From Falsirhodobacter deserti (GTDB taxonomy: Bacteria; Pseudomonadota; Alphaproteobacteria; Rhodobacterales; Rhodobacteraceae): a stretch of 64,000 nucleotides of DNA. The stretch covers positions 62,001 to 126,000 of the forward strand of contig NZ_ML137220.1 in the NCBI RefSeq assembly GCF_004015795.1, written 5' to 3'. The translations under genes and the position numbers were made by a program. Position 1 is the first letter of the stretch. The number at the start of each line of letters is the position of its first letter. This document shows positions 26,132-34,482 of this stretch, piece by piece. The notes below the pieces were generated by a model, which ran no database searches, was not told where the DNA came from, and was given only the letters and a program-made list of their open reading frames with translations.

Positions 26132-27182
26132 TGCAGTTGGGGCCGGAGAGGGGCGCGGATTCTACAGCGCCCTTGTGCTGCGCCGACAGTTGATCCTGAT
26201 GGGGCTGGCGCTTGCGCTGGCCCTGAGTGTTTGTACGGATCTGGCGCTTGGCCCCGCAAGCTATAACCTTGGTCAGGTGATCGAAGGCCTGCTTTGGCCA
26301 GGTCAGGTCGAAGATCAGGTCCGCGTCATCCTTTGGGAAATCCGAATGCCTGTCGCCCTTATGGCGGTGGTGGTGGGGGCAAGCCTGTCGATTGCCGGCG
26401 TTCAGATGCAGACCATCCTGAACAACCCGCTTGCCAGTCCCTTCACCCTTGGGATTTCGGCCGGTGCGGGCTTTGGCGCTGCACTGGCGCTAGCCTTCGG
26501 CGTGGCGCTGGTTCCTTTTGCCGTTGATTACATCATCCCTGTCAATGCTTTCGTCATGGCCATGCTGACATCCCTTGCGATTTATGGGTTGAGCCTGAGA
26601 CAGGGCGTAAGCAGCGAAACCATCGTTCTGCTTGGAATTGCGCTGGTGTTCATCTTCAACGCGCTGATGTCGCTGATCCAGTTCTTTGCCAGTCAGCAGG
26701 CCGTTGCTGCCGTCGTGTTCTGGACCATGGGCAGCCTGACCAAGGCAACCTGGCCGAAGCTGTGGATCGCGCTTGCCGTGTTGGCCGCTGCGGCCCCGCT
26801 GCTGGCCCGCCGGGGATGGCAGCTGACCGCCATGAGGTTGGGCGACGCCAAGGCCGAAAGCATGGGTGTACGCCCGCGCCGCCTGCGGCTTGAGGTGCTG
26901 GTGATTGTCAGTCTTCTGGCGGCGATCTCCGTATCCTTTGTCGGGACCATCGGCTTCATCGGCCTTGTCGGTCCGCATATTGCCCGGATGCTGCTGGGGG
27001 AAGATCAGCGATTCCTTCTGCCCGGGGCCGCGCTTTCAGGGGCGCTGATCCTGTCTGCCGGCTCCATCCTGTCGAAGATCATCATTCCGGGGACGATCAT
27101 TCCCATCGGGATCGTAACCTCGTTGGTGGGGATCCCGTTCTTCCTTTACCTGATCCTCAATAGACGGGTTGCCACATGGTAA
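26124..27182 (+). CDS. FecCD-family iron-siderophore ABC permease
   Basis: 352-aa permease, homodimeric because only one permease gene is present. FecCD marks: W-E-I-R-M-P-V-A-L-M, S-I-A-G-V-Q-M-Q-T-I-L-N-N-P-L-A-S-P with the family's F-T-L-G, S-F-V-G-T-I-G-F-I-G-L-V-G-P-H-I-A-R, and I-P-I-G-I-V-T-S-L-V-G-I-P at the C-terminus. Overlaps the binding-protein stop by 8 bases and the ATPase start by 7, so the set is translationally coupled. Confidence 0.94.
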   Translation: MTDAVGAGEGRGFYSALVLRRQLILMGLALALALSVCTDLALGPASYNLGQVIEGLLWPGQVEDQVRVILWEIRMPVALMAVVVGASLSIAGVQMQTILNNPLASPFTLGISAGAGFGAALALAFGVALVPFAVDYIIPVNAFVMAMLTSLAIYGLSLRQGVSSETIVLLGIALVFIFNALMSLIQFFASQQAVAAVVFWTMGSLTKATWPKLWIALAVLAAAAPLLARRGWQLTAMRLGDAKAESMGVRPRRLRLEVLVIVSLLAAISVSFVGTIGFIGLVGPHIARMLLGEDQRFLLPGAALSGALILSAGSILSKIIIPGTIIPIGIVTSLVGIPFFLYLILNRRVATW

Positions 27183-27967
27183 GTCTGACGCTCAACGCTG
27201 TTTCGGCCGCCTATGGGGGGCGCCAGGTTCTGTCGGGGGTGACGACGCCAACCTTGCCGGGCGGGCAACTGGTGGCGCTGCTTGGGCCAAACGGGGCAGG
27301 CAAATCCACGCTGTTCCGCCGCATCTTCGGGCTGCTGCGCGGCGGCGGGGAGGTTCGGGTGGAGGGGGCAACCGTTCCGCGGCCCCTTGCCTACATGCCG
27401 CAGGATAATGGCGCACGCCCGGTGATGACGGTTTACGAATCCATCCTGCTGGCGCGGATGCAGGGACGCGGCCTGCGTGTGACATCAAAAGATCATGTCG
27501 AGGTTGAGCGGATTCTTGATCTGCTGAACATCCGCGCCCTCCGGGGGCGCCATGTTGGCGATCTTTCGGGCGGCCAGCGCCAGATGGTGGGGGCGGCGCA
27601 AGCCTTGGTGCAAAACCCCGAGATCCTGCTGATGGATGAGCCGACTTCGGCGCTTGACCTGTCGCGGCAGATCGACCTTCTGGCTCTGCTGCACCGTTTG
27701 ACGCGCGAACAGGGGCTGCTGATCGTTGTGGCAATGCACGATCTGGGTCATGCGCTGCGCTTTGCGGATGCTGTCATGGTGATTGGCGACGGCAGCCTCG
27801 TCGCCTGCGGCGCAACCGGAGATGTCGTGACGACGGACCTTCTGCGCGAGGTGTTCGATGTGGCGGCGCGGATCGAGCCTTGTTCGATGGGATCGCCGCA
27901 GCTGATCGTTGATGGAAGGGCAAATTGTCTGCGGGCGAATTGTCAGCAAATCCGCCGCTCGGCTTGA
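27176..27967 (+). CDS. Iron-siderophore ABC transporter ATP-binding protein
   Basis: 263-aa ATPase with Walker A GPNGAGKST, signature LSGGQRQM, Walker B I-L-L-M-D-E-P-T and the H-loop A-M-H-D-L-G-H. The ATG at 27176 overlaps the permease stop. After the normal FecE end near residue 245 it has a short Cys/Arg-rich tail (R-A-N-C-L-R-A-N-C) encoded by a near-duplicated 14-base stretch around 27917-27945, which may be an accidental read-through extension. Convergent with the GtrA gene after 18 bases. Confidence 0.93.
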   Translation: MVSLTLNAVSAAYGGRQVLSGVTTPTLPGGQLVALLGPNGAGKSTLFRRIFGLLRGGGEVRVEGATVPRPLAYMPQDNGARPVMTVYESILLARMQGRGLRVTSKDHVEVERILDLLNIRALRGRHVGDLSGGQRQMVGAAQALVQNPEILLMDEPTSALDLSRQIDLLALLHRLTREQGLLIVVAMHDLGHALRFADAVMVIGDGSLVACGATGDVVTTDLLREVFDVAARIEPCSMGSPQLIVDGRANCLRANCQQIRRSA

Positions 27968-27985
27968 ACACGGCTGCCGCGCGGA

Positions 27986-28387
27986 TCACGCGCGGCGGAA
28001 GACGATTGTGTTGTTCATCCAGAAGTTCAGCCCGAAGGCCATGCCAATCCCCGCCACTTTCGCCAGAACCTCGGGAAGCCAGGTTGCCGCCAAGGTGGTC
28101 ACGCCCGTGTTGACGGAAACGCCGACCAGTGCCAGCGCCATGAACATCACAAAGCGCCGCCAGGTCGATCCTGTTCGGAACACAACGGACGATGACAGCG
28201 TGAAGTTGTAAACTGCGGCGAAGGCAAAGCTTGCTGCTGCTGCGGCGGCAGTTCCATATCCTGCCTGTATCAGCAGGACGAAGCCGCCAAGATCGACAAT
28301 GGCAGCCGAACCCCCGACAAACAGGTATCGCGCGAAACGCCCGCTCAGCGCATCTGAGCCGACAAGATGACGCAAGCGCGCCGTCAT
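27986..28387 (-). CDS. GtrA-family membrane protein (putative polyprenyl-phosphate-sugar flippase)
   Basis: 133-aa protein with four hydrophobic helices, beginning F-A-R-Y-L-F-V-G-G-S-A-A-I-V-D-L-G, the GtrA start pattern, and ending F-W-M-N-N-T-I-V-F. GtrA proteins are implicated in flipping polyprenyl-phosphate-linked sugars across the inner membrane for glycan decoration. Its start overlaps the HAD gene stop (ATGA at 28384-28387). Last gene of the coupled four-gene set 27986-31561. Confidence 0.9.
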   Translation of the reverse strand: MTARLRHLVGSDALSGRFARYLFVGGSAAIVDLGGFVLLIQAGYGTAAAAAASFAFAAVYNFTLSSSVVFRTGSTWRRFVMFMALALVGVSVNTGVTTLAATWLPEVLAKVAGIGMAFGLNFWMNNTIVFRRA

Positions 28388-29073
28388 GCCAGCGCCCCGA
28401 ACGATGCGAACGACCCAAAAGCATCGGGGCCTGCCGGGCGATCGGCCCTTATCAGGACATCGATACCGGCACGGCGCGCTGCCTCCCCGTCACGTTCGTC
28501 TCGATCGCCGATCAGGATCGTTTCTGCCGGCAGGGCATTGGTCACCTTCATCAGGTGATGCAATCCGTCCGGATGTGGTTTTTGCAGCGGTACGCCCGGA
28601 CCACCCGCGAAGGCGATGGCATCCGCTTCCAGCCCCATTGCTTTCAGCTTTGCTTCAGCCGGATAATCGGACAGGACGCCGATGACCGTGCCCTGCGCCC
28701 GCAACCGCGCAAAAAGCTCTGCCACGCCGTCATAACGGCAGCGGCCCAGCAGCGGAAGCGGCCGCTGCTGCATCCAGTCGTTTACCAGCTCGCGGGCACG
28801 TGCAGGGTCCATCCGCCCCGCACGTGCCGCGGCGGCCAAAGCCTCGCTTTCGAAATCGGCGCTTTCCGCGTCGGCCGTTGCCTCTCGCGCATGGCGATAG
28901 GCCTTGAGCGCCTTCAGCGTGGAAACCCTGCCGGACAGGGCGATGTGGGACAGCAGGCGCATCGCCATCGCGCGGCGAAGCCGCGACTGATCGTAAAGCG
29001 TGCCGTCCACATCGAATATCACCAGCCGGCGGTCGCGCAGACGGTCGGCAAGCGAGGCGTCTGCCGGTTTCAC
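28384..29073 (-). CDS. HAD-superfamily phosphatase
   Basis: 229-aa HAD subfamily I hydrolase. Motif I D-V-D-G-T-L near residue 20, motif II V-L-S-D-Y-P with the serine, motif III lysine in Q-K-P-H-P-D, and motif IV I-G-D-R-D-E-R-D-G. A helical cap lies between motifs I and II. In many bacteria a HAD domain is fused to the UbiA-type prenyltransferase that is the neighbour here; in this genome they are separate with a 4-base overlap at 29070-29073. Inferred role: dephosphorylating a polyprenyl-phosphoribose 5-phosphate. Confidence 0.9.
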   Translation of the reverse strand: MKPADASLADRLRDRRLVIFDVDGTLYDQSRLRRAMAMRLLSHIALSGRVSTLKALKAYRHAREATADAESADFESEALAAAARAGRMDPARARELVNDWMQQRPLPLLGRCRYDGVAELFARLRAQGTVIGVLSDYPAEAKLKAMGLEADAIAFAGGPGVPLQKPHPDGLHHLMKVTNALPAETILIGDRDERDGEAARRAGIDVLIRADRPAGPDAFGSFASFGALA

Positions 29074-30068
29074 TGGATCTCCTCCCGCACGGGAATCTCG
29101 ATGAAGTGCTGGTCCGTCAGCGTCCCCAGAAGCGGAATATCCACGACCGAAGCGAAGATGAACAGGACGATCATCAGCGCGACAAGAACCATCATCCGGC
29201 GTGCCTTGAACAGGTGCTCCGGCTTGCGGGCAACCGAGTTTTCCTTCAGCGCCAGAACGAAATATTCAGCGAACAGGAAGGACAGGACCGGGAAAACCAG
29301 AACGTATTCAACCTTGTACTTGATCAGGAATACCGCAAGGAAGAAGCTGGAAAACAGTGCATAAAGCAGCGATGCGACCAGCAGGCGGCGCTCGGTGTAA
29401 TAGCGGAATGACCGGCGATAGAGGCCCAGAAGCTCTTGCCCCTGATCGGCGACGATATCGCGGAATTCGGCAAGGCGCTTCGCATTCATAAGGAAGGCCC
29501 CTCCGAACCAATAGGACAGCAGGACGCTGATCGGCGGCAGCGAGGAGGGATCGACCATCGCCCAACCCAGCATCAGGCGCAGCGGGTTGTTGATGGACTC
29601 GGTCAGCACATCGCCAAAGACGACGTCCTTCGTGCGCAGCGGCTTCACGTTATAGGTGACGCCCGAAACGAGGAACAGGACGGCAATGACGAAGAATGTG
29701 CTGTTCAGCATCCATGCAAGACCAAGGCCCACGACGACAAGAACCGCATATTCGGCGTAAACAATCGAACCCGACAAAACCTTCTGGACCGCCGCCCGCT
29801 GCGACTTCTCCGGATGATACTTGTCAAACTCGCGGTCGAGCCACTCGTTGATGACATAGTTCGCCGATGCGAGAGCGATCGCCGACAGGAAGCCAATAAG
29901 AAGCGGCAGGAACGACAGTTCCGCATGTTCAGGCCGCAGCAGCAGCGCAAGAACAATCCCCGGTATGATGAACACGTGCTTCGTGACGTGGTCAAGCCGC
30001 GCGATGCGCAGATAATCAGATACTCGCGCGCGGGTATCGGGGAATTTCATATTGTCTACGGATGTCAT
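29070..30068 (-). CDS. UbiA-family prenyltransferase, DPPR-synthase-like
   Basis: 332-aa inner-membrane prenyltransferase with eight or nine helices. The metal/diphosphate motif is N74-E-W-L-D78-R-E-F-D82 followed by K-Y-H-P-E-K-S-Q-R, the form seen in decaprenyl-phosphate phosphoribosyltransferases, not quinone UbiA enzymes. Those use PRPP and polyprenyl phosphate. The ATG at 30068 overlaps the stop of the upstream membrane protein (TC-ATG-A). The neighbours (phosphatase, flippase, membrane transferase candidate) fit a lipid-linked pentose pathway. Specificity is inferred. Confidence 0.88.
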   Translation of the reverse strand: MTSVDNMKFPDTRARVSDYLRIARLDHVTKHVFIIPGIVLALLLRPEHAELSFLPLLIGFLSAIALASANYVINEWLDREFDKYHPEKSQRAAVQKVLSGSIVYAEYAVLVVVGLGLAWMLNSTFFVIAVLFLVSGVTYNVKPLRTKDVVFGDVLTESINNPLRLMLGWAMVDPSSLPPISVLLSYWFGGAFLMNAKRLAEFRDIVADQGQELLGLYRRSFRYYTERRLLVASLLYALFSSFFLAVFLIKYKVEYVLVFPVLSFLFAEYFVLALKENSVARKPEHLFKARRMMVLVALMIVLFIFASVVDIPLLGTLTDQHFIEIPVREEIQ

Positions 30069-31561
30069 GAGTACGTGGTCTCCCTCTCTCGGAGATGTAG
30101 CCGGCGATTTTGCAAGAAAGCGGCAATGGCGATGACGGCGATGACGGGGATCAGCCACGCCACGCGCGCCTGGAAACGGTCATAAGGTGAAGCGAGCACG
30201 CCGCAGATCACAGCATTCAGAAGAACACCCGTTAGGGTGACAGACAGCAGTTGCCGCAGGCCAGCGCTTTCCCTACCCGGGACGGGCCGCGTCGCCGCAA
30301 GGATAATCGCGGCCAGGCCAGCCAGAACCAGCGCCGCGTTGATCAGCGAGACGTCGCGATAAAGCCAGGACGCGTTGTAAAGACGGCCTTCACGGATTTT
30401 CCGGGCCAGCGAAACTTCGGACTTTTCAGCTGCGGCGCTTTCGCTGATGGAGCTGCGAATGGGGGTGGTGGCAAGGTCGATCATGCCGATCTGCCGCAGG
30501 CCGTCCTGCAGGGCCAGTTGCAAAACGCCTGCCGGATCGTGACGCAGCGTGGCGATCGCGAACGAGAGATCCTCCTCAGCAAGTTGTCGTCTGTATTCGC
30601 TGGGCCTCGAGAAGCCGAAGATGAAGGTCCGCCACTCCACCGGAAGATCATCGGCCTTTTCGCAGACGGCATATCCCGCTGCCGGACAGGCTTCACGTAT
30701 GAAGGCCATGCCGGGGCCGCCATCCACAAGGTGCGCAGTCAGGAACGGGATGCCAAGCGTCGGATTGCCTGCAGCACGTTCCATCGCCATTCGCGCGCCG
30801 GTCCCTAGGGAAACCGTTGCCACGATAAGAACTGCAAGTTTTCCTATGGTGGCCCAGGGGATCACGCCAAGCCCGACAATGCGCCCCGCGATGCAAAGTG
30901 CGGTCAGCGCAGCAACAACGGCCAGATGCGATGAATGCGCGAGCGTCGCGAATAGGATGAAACCCCATAGGAAGAGGGCGTCAAGCCGCCGGAGCCTGCC
31001 ATTCCCGGCGATGAGCACCGCCACAGCAAGGATGGCGATCGCGGACCAGACATCCGGCATCGCCGTCGACGCGAAGATGCCAAAGGTGGAAAAAAGGCCC
31101 AAACCCGCCATGGCTGCAAGGTAACCTGCACCGATCGTGCCCATGACCAGACGCCACGCGAAAGCGACAGTCAGCGCACTGCAATAGGCCTGCAGGATGA
31201 CCCCGTTCCAGGGTGAGGGAAAGATGCCCGGTATGGCCAATAGAAGCCCGTAATAGACAGACCTTCCCGCTTCCGGCGTCCAACCTTCCTTTTGTACAGA
31301 TCCCGCAAGTGTGCCGGAAACGCGCCCACTGCTGGCAAGATCCGCGGTCTGGATGTCCAATGCCGACTGCCCTGCAGGCCAAAGCTCGGCGATTGCGCGG
31401 CCGATCATCCGCCAGCCAGACTCACCATAATGGGCATAAACAAAGGCGTCGGGATAAAAGAATGGAACGCCATTGATCAGTGCATAGGCCAACAGCAGAA
31501 GTGCCGCAGGACATGCCATCAGATAGGAAGAAATACCCTGCGGACTCTTTACAGACAACAT
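30065..31561 (-). CDS. Polytopic membrane protein, possible GT-C glycosyltransferase
   Basis: 498-aa protein with about eleven hydrophobic helices and one large periplasmic loop (about residues 265-390). I do not recognise a named family. After the first helix comes V-P-F-F-Y-P-D-A-F-V-Y-A-H-Y-G, an acidic first loop such as GT-C transferases use with polyprenyl-phosphate sugars. It is first in the coupled operon and would be the natural acceptor-side enzyme after GtrA flips the sugar lipid. The transferase role is inference from topology and neighbours. Confidence 0.8.
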   Translation of the reverse strand: MLSVKSPQGISSYLMACPAALLLLAYALINGVPFFYPDAFVYAHYGESGWRMIGRAIAELWPAGQSALDIQTADLASSGRVSGTLAGSVQKEGWTPEAGRSVYYGLLLAIPGIFPSPWNGVILQAYCSALTVAFAWRLVMGTIGAGYLAAMAGLGLFSTFGIFASTAMPDVWSAIAILAVAVLIAGNGRLRRLDALFLWGFILFATLAHSSHLAVVAALTALCIAGRIVGLGVIPWATIGKLAVLIVATVSLGTGARMAMERAAGNPTLGIPFLTAHLVDGGPGMAFIREACPAAGYAVCEKADDLPVEWRTFIFGFSRPSEYRRQLAEEDLSFAIATLRHDPAGVLQLALQDGLRQIGMIDLATTPIRSSISESAAAEKSEVSLARKIREGRLYNASWLYRDVSLINAALVLAGLAAIILAATRPVPGRESAGLRQLLSVTLTGVLLNAVICGVLASPYDRFQARVAWLIPVIAVIAIAAFLQNRRLHLRERETTYS

Positions 31562-31838
31562 GTGGCCAATCGACTGACTAAAAAGCGAAACAACTGAGGG
31601 CAGGCAAACCGCTCCGTAGCTTCAGCTAGTTTCACATAATCTTGAGCTTCTGCAAGAGATTTGATGCAAAGCGGTCGCCGATGCACCAGCGCCTATCGAA
31701 GACCGCAGGGAAATATTTCACAATTTAAAGGCTATGGCTGTGAAAGCCGCGTAGATAAACTTTCGCTGTTCTCGCCAACGCGGGACAAGCGGATCCTGCA
31801 GACCTATGCAGATCAGGCGCCACGATCCGCGAACCACG

Positions 31839-32813
31839 CTACGAGAACGAAGGCAGTCCAAGGTTCATGCCGACAACGCCGGCAAGCAAGCTGTCTCCCA
31901 GAACATCCGGAAGCAGGCGGTCCAGAATCCGCCGGTCAATGCGGGAGGGTCTTCTATCAGCGAAGAGGGTGTTCTGCATGGCCGCGATCTGCCCCATCGC
32001 CACCTGGTCACTTTGAAGACCAGCAAACTCATACAGTTTCCGTGCGACGGCTACCGCGTCGTTGTCCACCTCGGCATAGGTGACGGTCATGAAGCGGTCA
32101 GACCCTTTCAGCCGCTCGTACGTGACTTCGTTCGTGTAGCGCCACCGCCACAGTTCGATTTCGATCAGGTCGGCATCGGTCAGGCGCGACAGGCGGTCGA
32201 TGCGACCGCTCTGCCCGAAGTGTTCAAGGATCCTGCAGGCAGAGGGGAAGCGGTTCCGGAAATGCGCCTTGTCGGCATTTGGGACGAACCTGTTATACCA
32301 CGAGTTGATGTACCCGACAGGTTCTCTGATATTAAGAACTATCCGAGCGGCAGGCGACATATCGTGATAGGCCAATCCCCAGGCTGGCGAGGAATTCAGC
32401 TTCAGCACCGGAACAGCCAGATCCAGCTTGCGGCGGTTCAGCATCGCGTCGGGGATTTCCCATTCCAGCGGATCATTCATCATGCCCGTTGCCGATAATG
32501 CCTGCCGAACCCGACGTTTTGACATCATCCACAATCCGGCCGAAGTCGCACCGCGAAAGAAATCCTTGCGCGTCATGTCGAACCTGTCCCGGAGGCTTCT
32601 TCGGGACATGCAACCCTGCAAGGCTCGCATAAGGTTGGTTCGGTCCGGTGAGGAAAGATCCTCCTCGAACAACGTTCCTCCGATTTTGGAAAAGCAGGTG
32701 CCGCTGATCTCGTTCACTTCACTGCGGCACACAGTTTCGGCGCTGCGGTCGAACATATCCAGAAGCCTGTTCGAACCCGATCTTCCTTTCCCGGTGATGA
32801 TGACGAAGTTGTT
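31839..32813 (-). CDS. Sulfotransferase family protein
   Basis: 324-aa protein with an N-terminal PAPS-binding loop, I-T-G-K-G-R-S-G-S-N-R-L-L-D, a form of the sulfotransferase 5'-phosphosulfate motif. The second PAPS motif region is R-I-V-L-N-I-R-E-P-V-G-Y-I-N-S-W-Y. I choose the GTG at 32813, with AGGA in front, which puts the motif 10 residues in as in the family; the frame is open 30 codons further upstream with no supporting signal. It probably sulfates a glycan or lipid. Codon use looks somewhat less GC-biased than flanking operons, and the gene neighbours another sulfotransferase, so this may be a transferred surface-glycan island. Confidence 0.8.
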   Translation of the reverse strand, partial: NNFVIITGKGRSGSNRLLDMFDRSAETVCRSEVNEISGTCFSKIGGTLFEEDLSSPDRTNLMRALQGCMSRRSLRDRFDMTRKDFFRGATSAGLWMMSKRRVRQALSATGMMNDPLEWEIPDAMLNRRKLDLAVPVLKLNSSPAWGLAYHDMSPAARIVLNIREPVGYINSWYNRFVPNADKAHFRNRFPSACRILEHFGQSGRIDRLSRLTDADLIEIELWRWRYTNEVTYERLKGSDRFMTVTYAEVDNDAVAVARKLYEFAGLQSDQVAMGQIAAMQNTLFADRRPSRIDRRILDRLLPDVLGDSLLAGVVGMNLGLPSFS

Positions 32814-33042
32814 CACACTCAATCCTGCGGTCGAAGATATTGTTATTCCGGCGCAGCCTTTTGCCAGCCCCAGTTCAATCGGTGGCGTCATTCCCATCCG
32901 CACCTACAGTCGAGGTTCGAACGACCGGCTGATAGCGCCTCTTCCAGTTACCGGACGGGTGACTTCGTTATCTGACCCTACGCCTGCCTTGGATCAGCCC
33001 CGTTGTTGAACCCGCGCGCGGGAGTCCACCGGCTCTGACCAT

Positions 33043-33993
33043 TCATTTCAGATAGTTCCGGTCGTTTCTGGCAATACGGGCGGCGGCGGCATGTTCCAGT
33101 CGACGCAAGCGAAGCCTGCGCCCCAGACCGCGCAGGATAGGCGCCACCGGCCCGTGGCGACGAATAAGATGGCGCCAGACATAGGCGCGGTTCTGAAGCC
33201 AGAGGCGCCTTTTGTCTGCCGCGCTCAGATGCAATGGCGGCATGCCGCTGCGTTCATAGCCGCAACCCTCCCAGAATGATCCGGCGCGCGCTTCCACCAG
33301 CTGGACATCACGATCCGACATTTTCTTCCTCCACTGGAATACAAGGCCGGGATCGGGTGGCGCATAACTGGTTCTGGAGGGGTAGGAGAGCATGTCGTCG
33401 GTATAGGTTATACCAAGGAACTTGCAGATCTTGAGCAGTTCGCCTTTCGGGTCCGTGACAAGATCTTCATACCGTAGAACATGTTGCGGAACGTGCGGGT
33501 GATTGGAAGCGAATTCGCGCCATGATCTTTCCGTTTCCAGCCACGGGTCCAGCCCGTGAAACAGATTGCCCGCCCAGCCCATGCCGATCGAGGATCGCGC
33601 CACGTCACGCGGGTCGCGCAGCAGGCGTATCACCCTCAAAGAGGGCATAAGGTCAGCGCAAGCGGACAAGTGTCGGTGCAACATCAGCACCGGACGTCCT
33701 TGGCCATATCGTCCGATCTGCTGGACCATATCGCGCAAGGTCGCATCGCCCGCCAAGTGCTTCTTCATCTGGACCGGATTGTCCTGGTAAATCCGATCTG
33801 CTGCAAGCGCGGGAACATCATATCTCCAGGATCCTGCCCGCGCCTGAAGATGATCAAAAAGAAAATCGCTTTCGCCCGGCGCAATCAGCTCCGGATGACC
33901 ATCCAGCATAAGACGGATCATAGTCGTGCCGCTTCTGAGCGGGCCATAAACAACCAAAGGCGCAACGCTTCTTCTGGTCGGTGCCAACTCCAT
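33043..33993 (-). CDS. Sulfotransferase family protein
   Basis: 316-aa Sulfotransfer_1/3-type enzyme. The 5'-PSB loop is Y-G-P-L-R-S-G-T-T-M-I-R near residue 20, and the 3'-PB motif is R-L-L-R-D-P-R-D-V-A-R-S near 140. Also E-D-L-V-T-D-P-K-G-E-L and a C-terminal basic region. GGAG with 8-base spacing favours the ATG at 33993; a GTG at 34002 is in frame. It differs clearly in sequence from the other sulfotransferase, so the two are not a recent duplication and probably sulfate different positions or acceptors. Confidence 0.88.
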   Translation of the reverse strand: MELAPTRRSVAPLVVYGPLRSGTTMIRLMLDGHPELIAPGESDFLFDHLQARAGSWRYDVPALAADRIYQDNPVQMKKHLAGDATLRDMVQQIGRYGQGRPVLMLHRHLSACADLMPSLRVIRLLRDPRDVARSSIGMGWAGNLFHGLDPWLETERSWREFASNHPHVPQHVLRYEDLVTDPKGELLKICKFLGITYTDDMLSYPSRTSYAPPDPGLVFQWRKKMSDRDVQLVEARAGSFWEGCGYERSGMPPLHLSAADKRRLWLQNRAYVWRHLIRRHGPVAPILRGLGRRLRLRRLEHAAAARIARNDRNYLK

Positions 33994-34002
33994 ATAGATC
34001 AC

Positions 34003-34482
34003 TCCAAATATTCAGGTCTTGGGCCGCATTTCGTCCTTTGGCGGCCTCGGCGGAAAAAGATGCCGACGGATGGCGAAGGGGGATTGGATGACATGTTTAT
34101 GGGAAAAGAAACCTGACGTTACGTTGCGACCCGGTTGGACTTAGCGGCCAGAAGCGAAAGGTGAAGGATAAATATCAGGAATGACATCTTCCCCGCGATG
34201 CCTTCGAACCGCGAAGGCCGCTTCACGGCAGGTGCGCCGGCGCGGGGGAAGCGTTTGCGAAGCCGGCGCGTCCGGCGTAACGTCGGTGATGGTGAGTGGG
34301 CTGATAGCCGCCATCATCGGGCCGCAGCTTGCGATCCTGACGCGCGAAAGCGTTCCGGACGTCGCTCTATGCCGGCAGCTTTCTAAGCCAGACGGTTCTG
34401 GCGCTGATTGCCCTGCCGGTGCTGGCGCTGCTGAATGCCCCTTCTTATCATTCGCAAGTTCAGTTCATGATGTCGGTGATCC
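34003..34482. other. Intergenic stretch between sulfotransferase and GH65 genes
   Basis: 480 bases without an intact gene. It holds the MFS remnant at 34271-34440; the rest, including 34003-34270, shows no coding pattern, strong hairpin or repeat that I can support. It marks the right border of the sulfotransferase region. Confidence 0.6.
34271..34440 (+). pseudogene. Frameshifted remnant of an MFS transporter
   Basis: The frame beginning at 34271 reads T-S-V-M-V-S-G-L-I-A-A-I-I-G-P-Q-L-A-I-L-T-R-E, a recognisable MFS helix 4/5 segment, and then degenerates. The frame one base over continues it from 34353: F-R-T-S-L-Y-A-G-S-F-L-S-Q-T-V-L-A-L-I-A-L-P-V-L-A-L-L-N, the next helix. No start, no upstream or downstream helices. 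So a piece of about 55 codons of an old transporter gene remains, with one frameshift near 34343-34352. Confidence 0.65.

Noticed and set aside
27917-27945. Near-duplicate GGGCAAATTGTC / GGGCGAATTGTC considered as a regulatory repeat or attachment site
   Set aside because: Only two short imperfect copies within the ATPase 3' end; no mobile gene nearby.
28231-29364. Plus-strand open frame of 377 codons opposite HAD and UbiA genes
   Set aside because: It is antisense to genes with clear motifs and overlapping operon structure.
31562-31838. Gap between the 498-aa membrane protein and the first sulfotransferase searched for an RNA gene or promoter
   Set aside because: No hairpin with U-tract, tRNA-like fold or convincing promoter hexamers were seen in these 277 bases.
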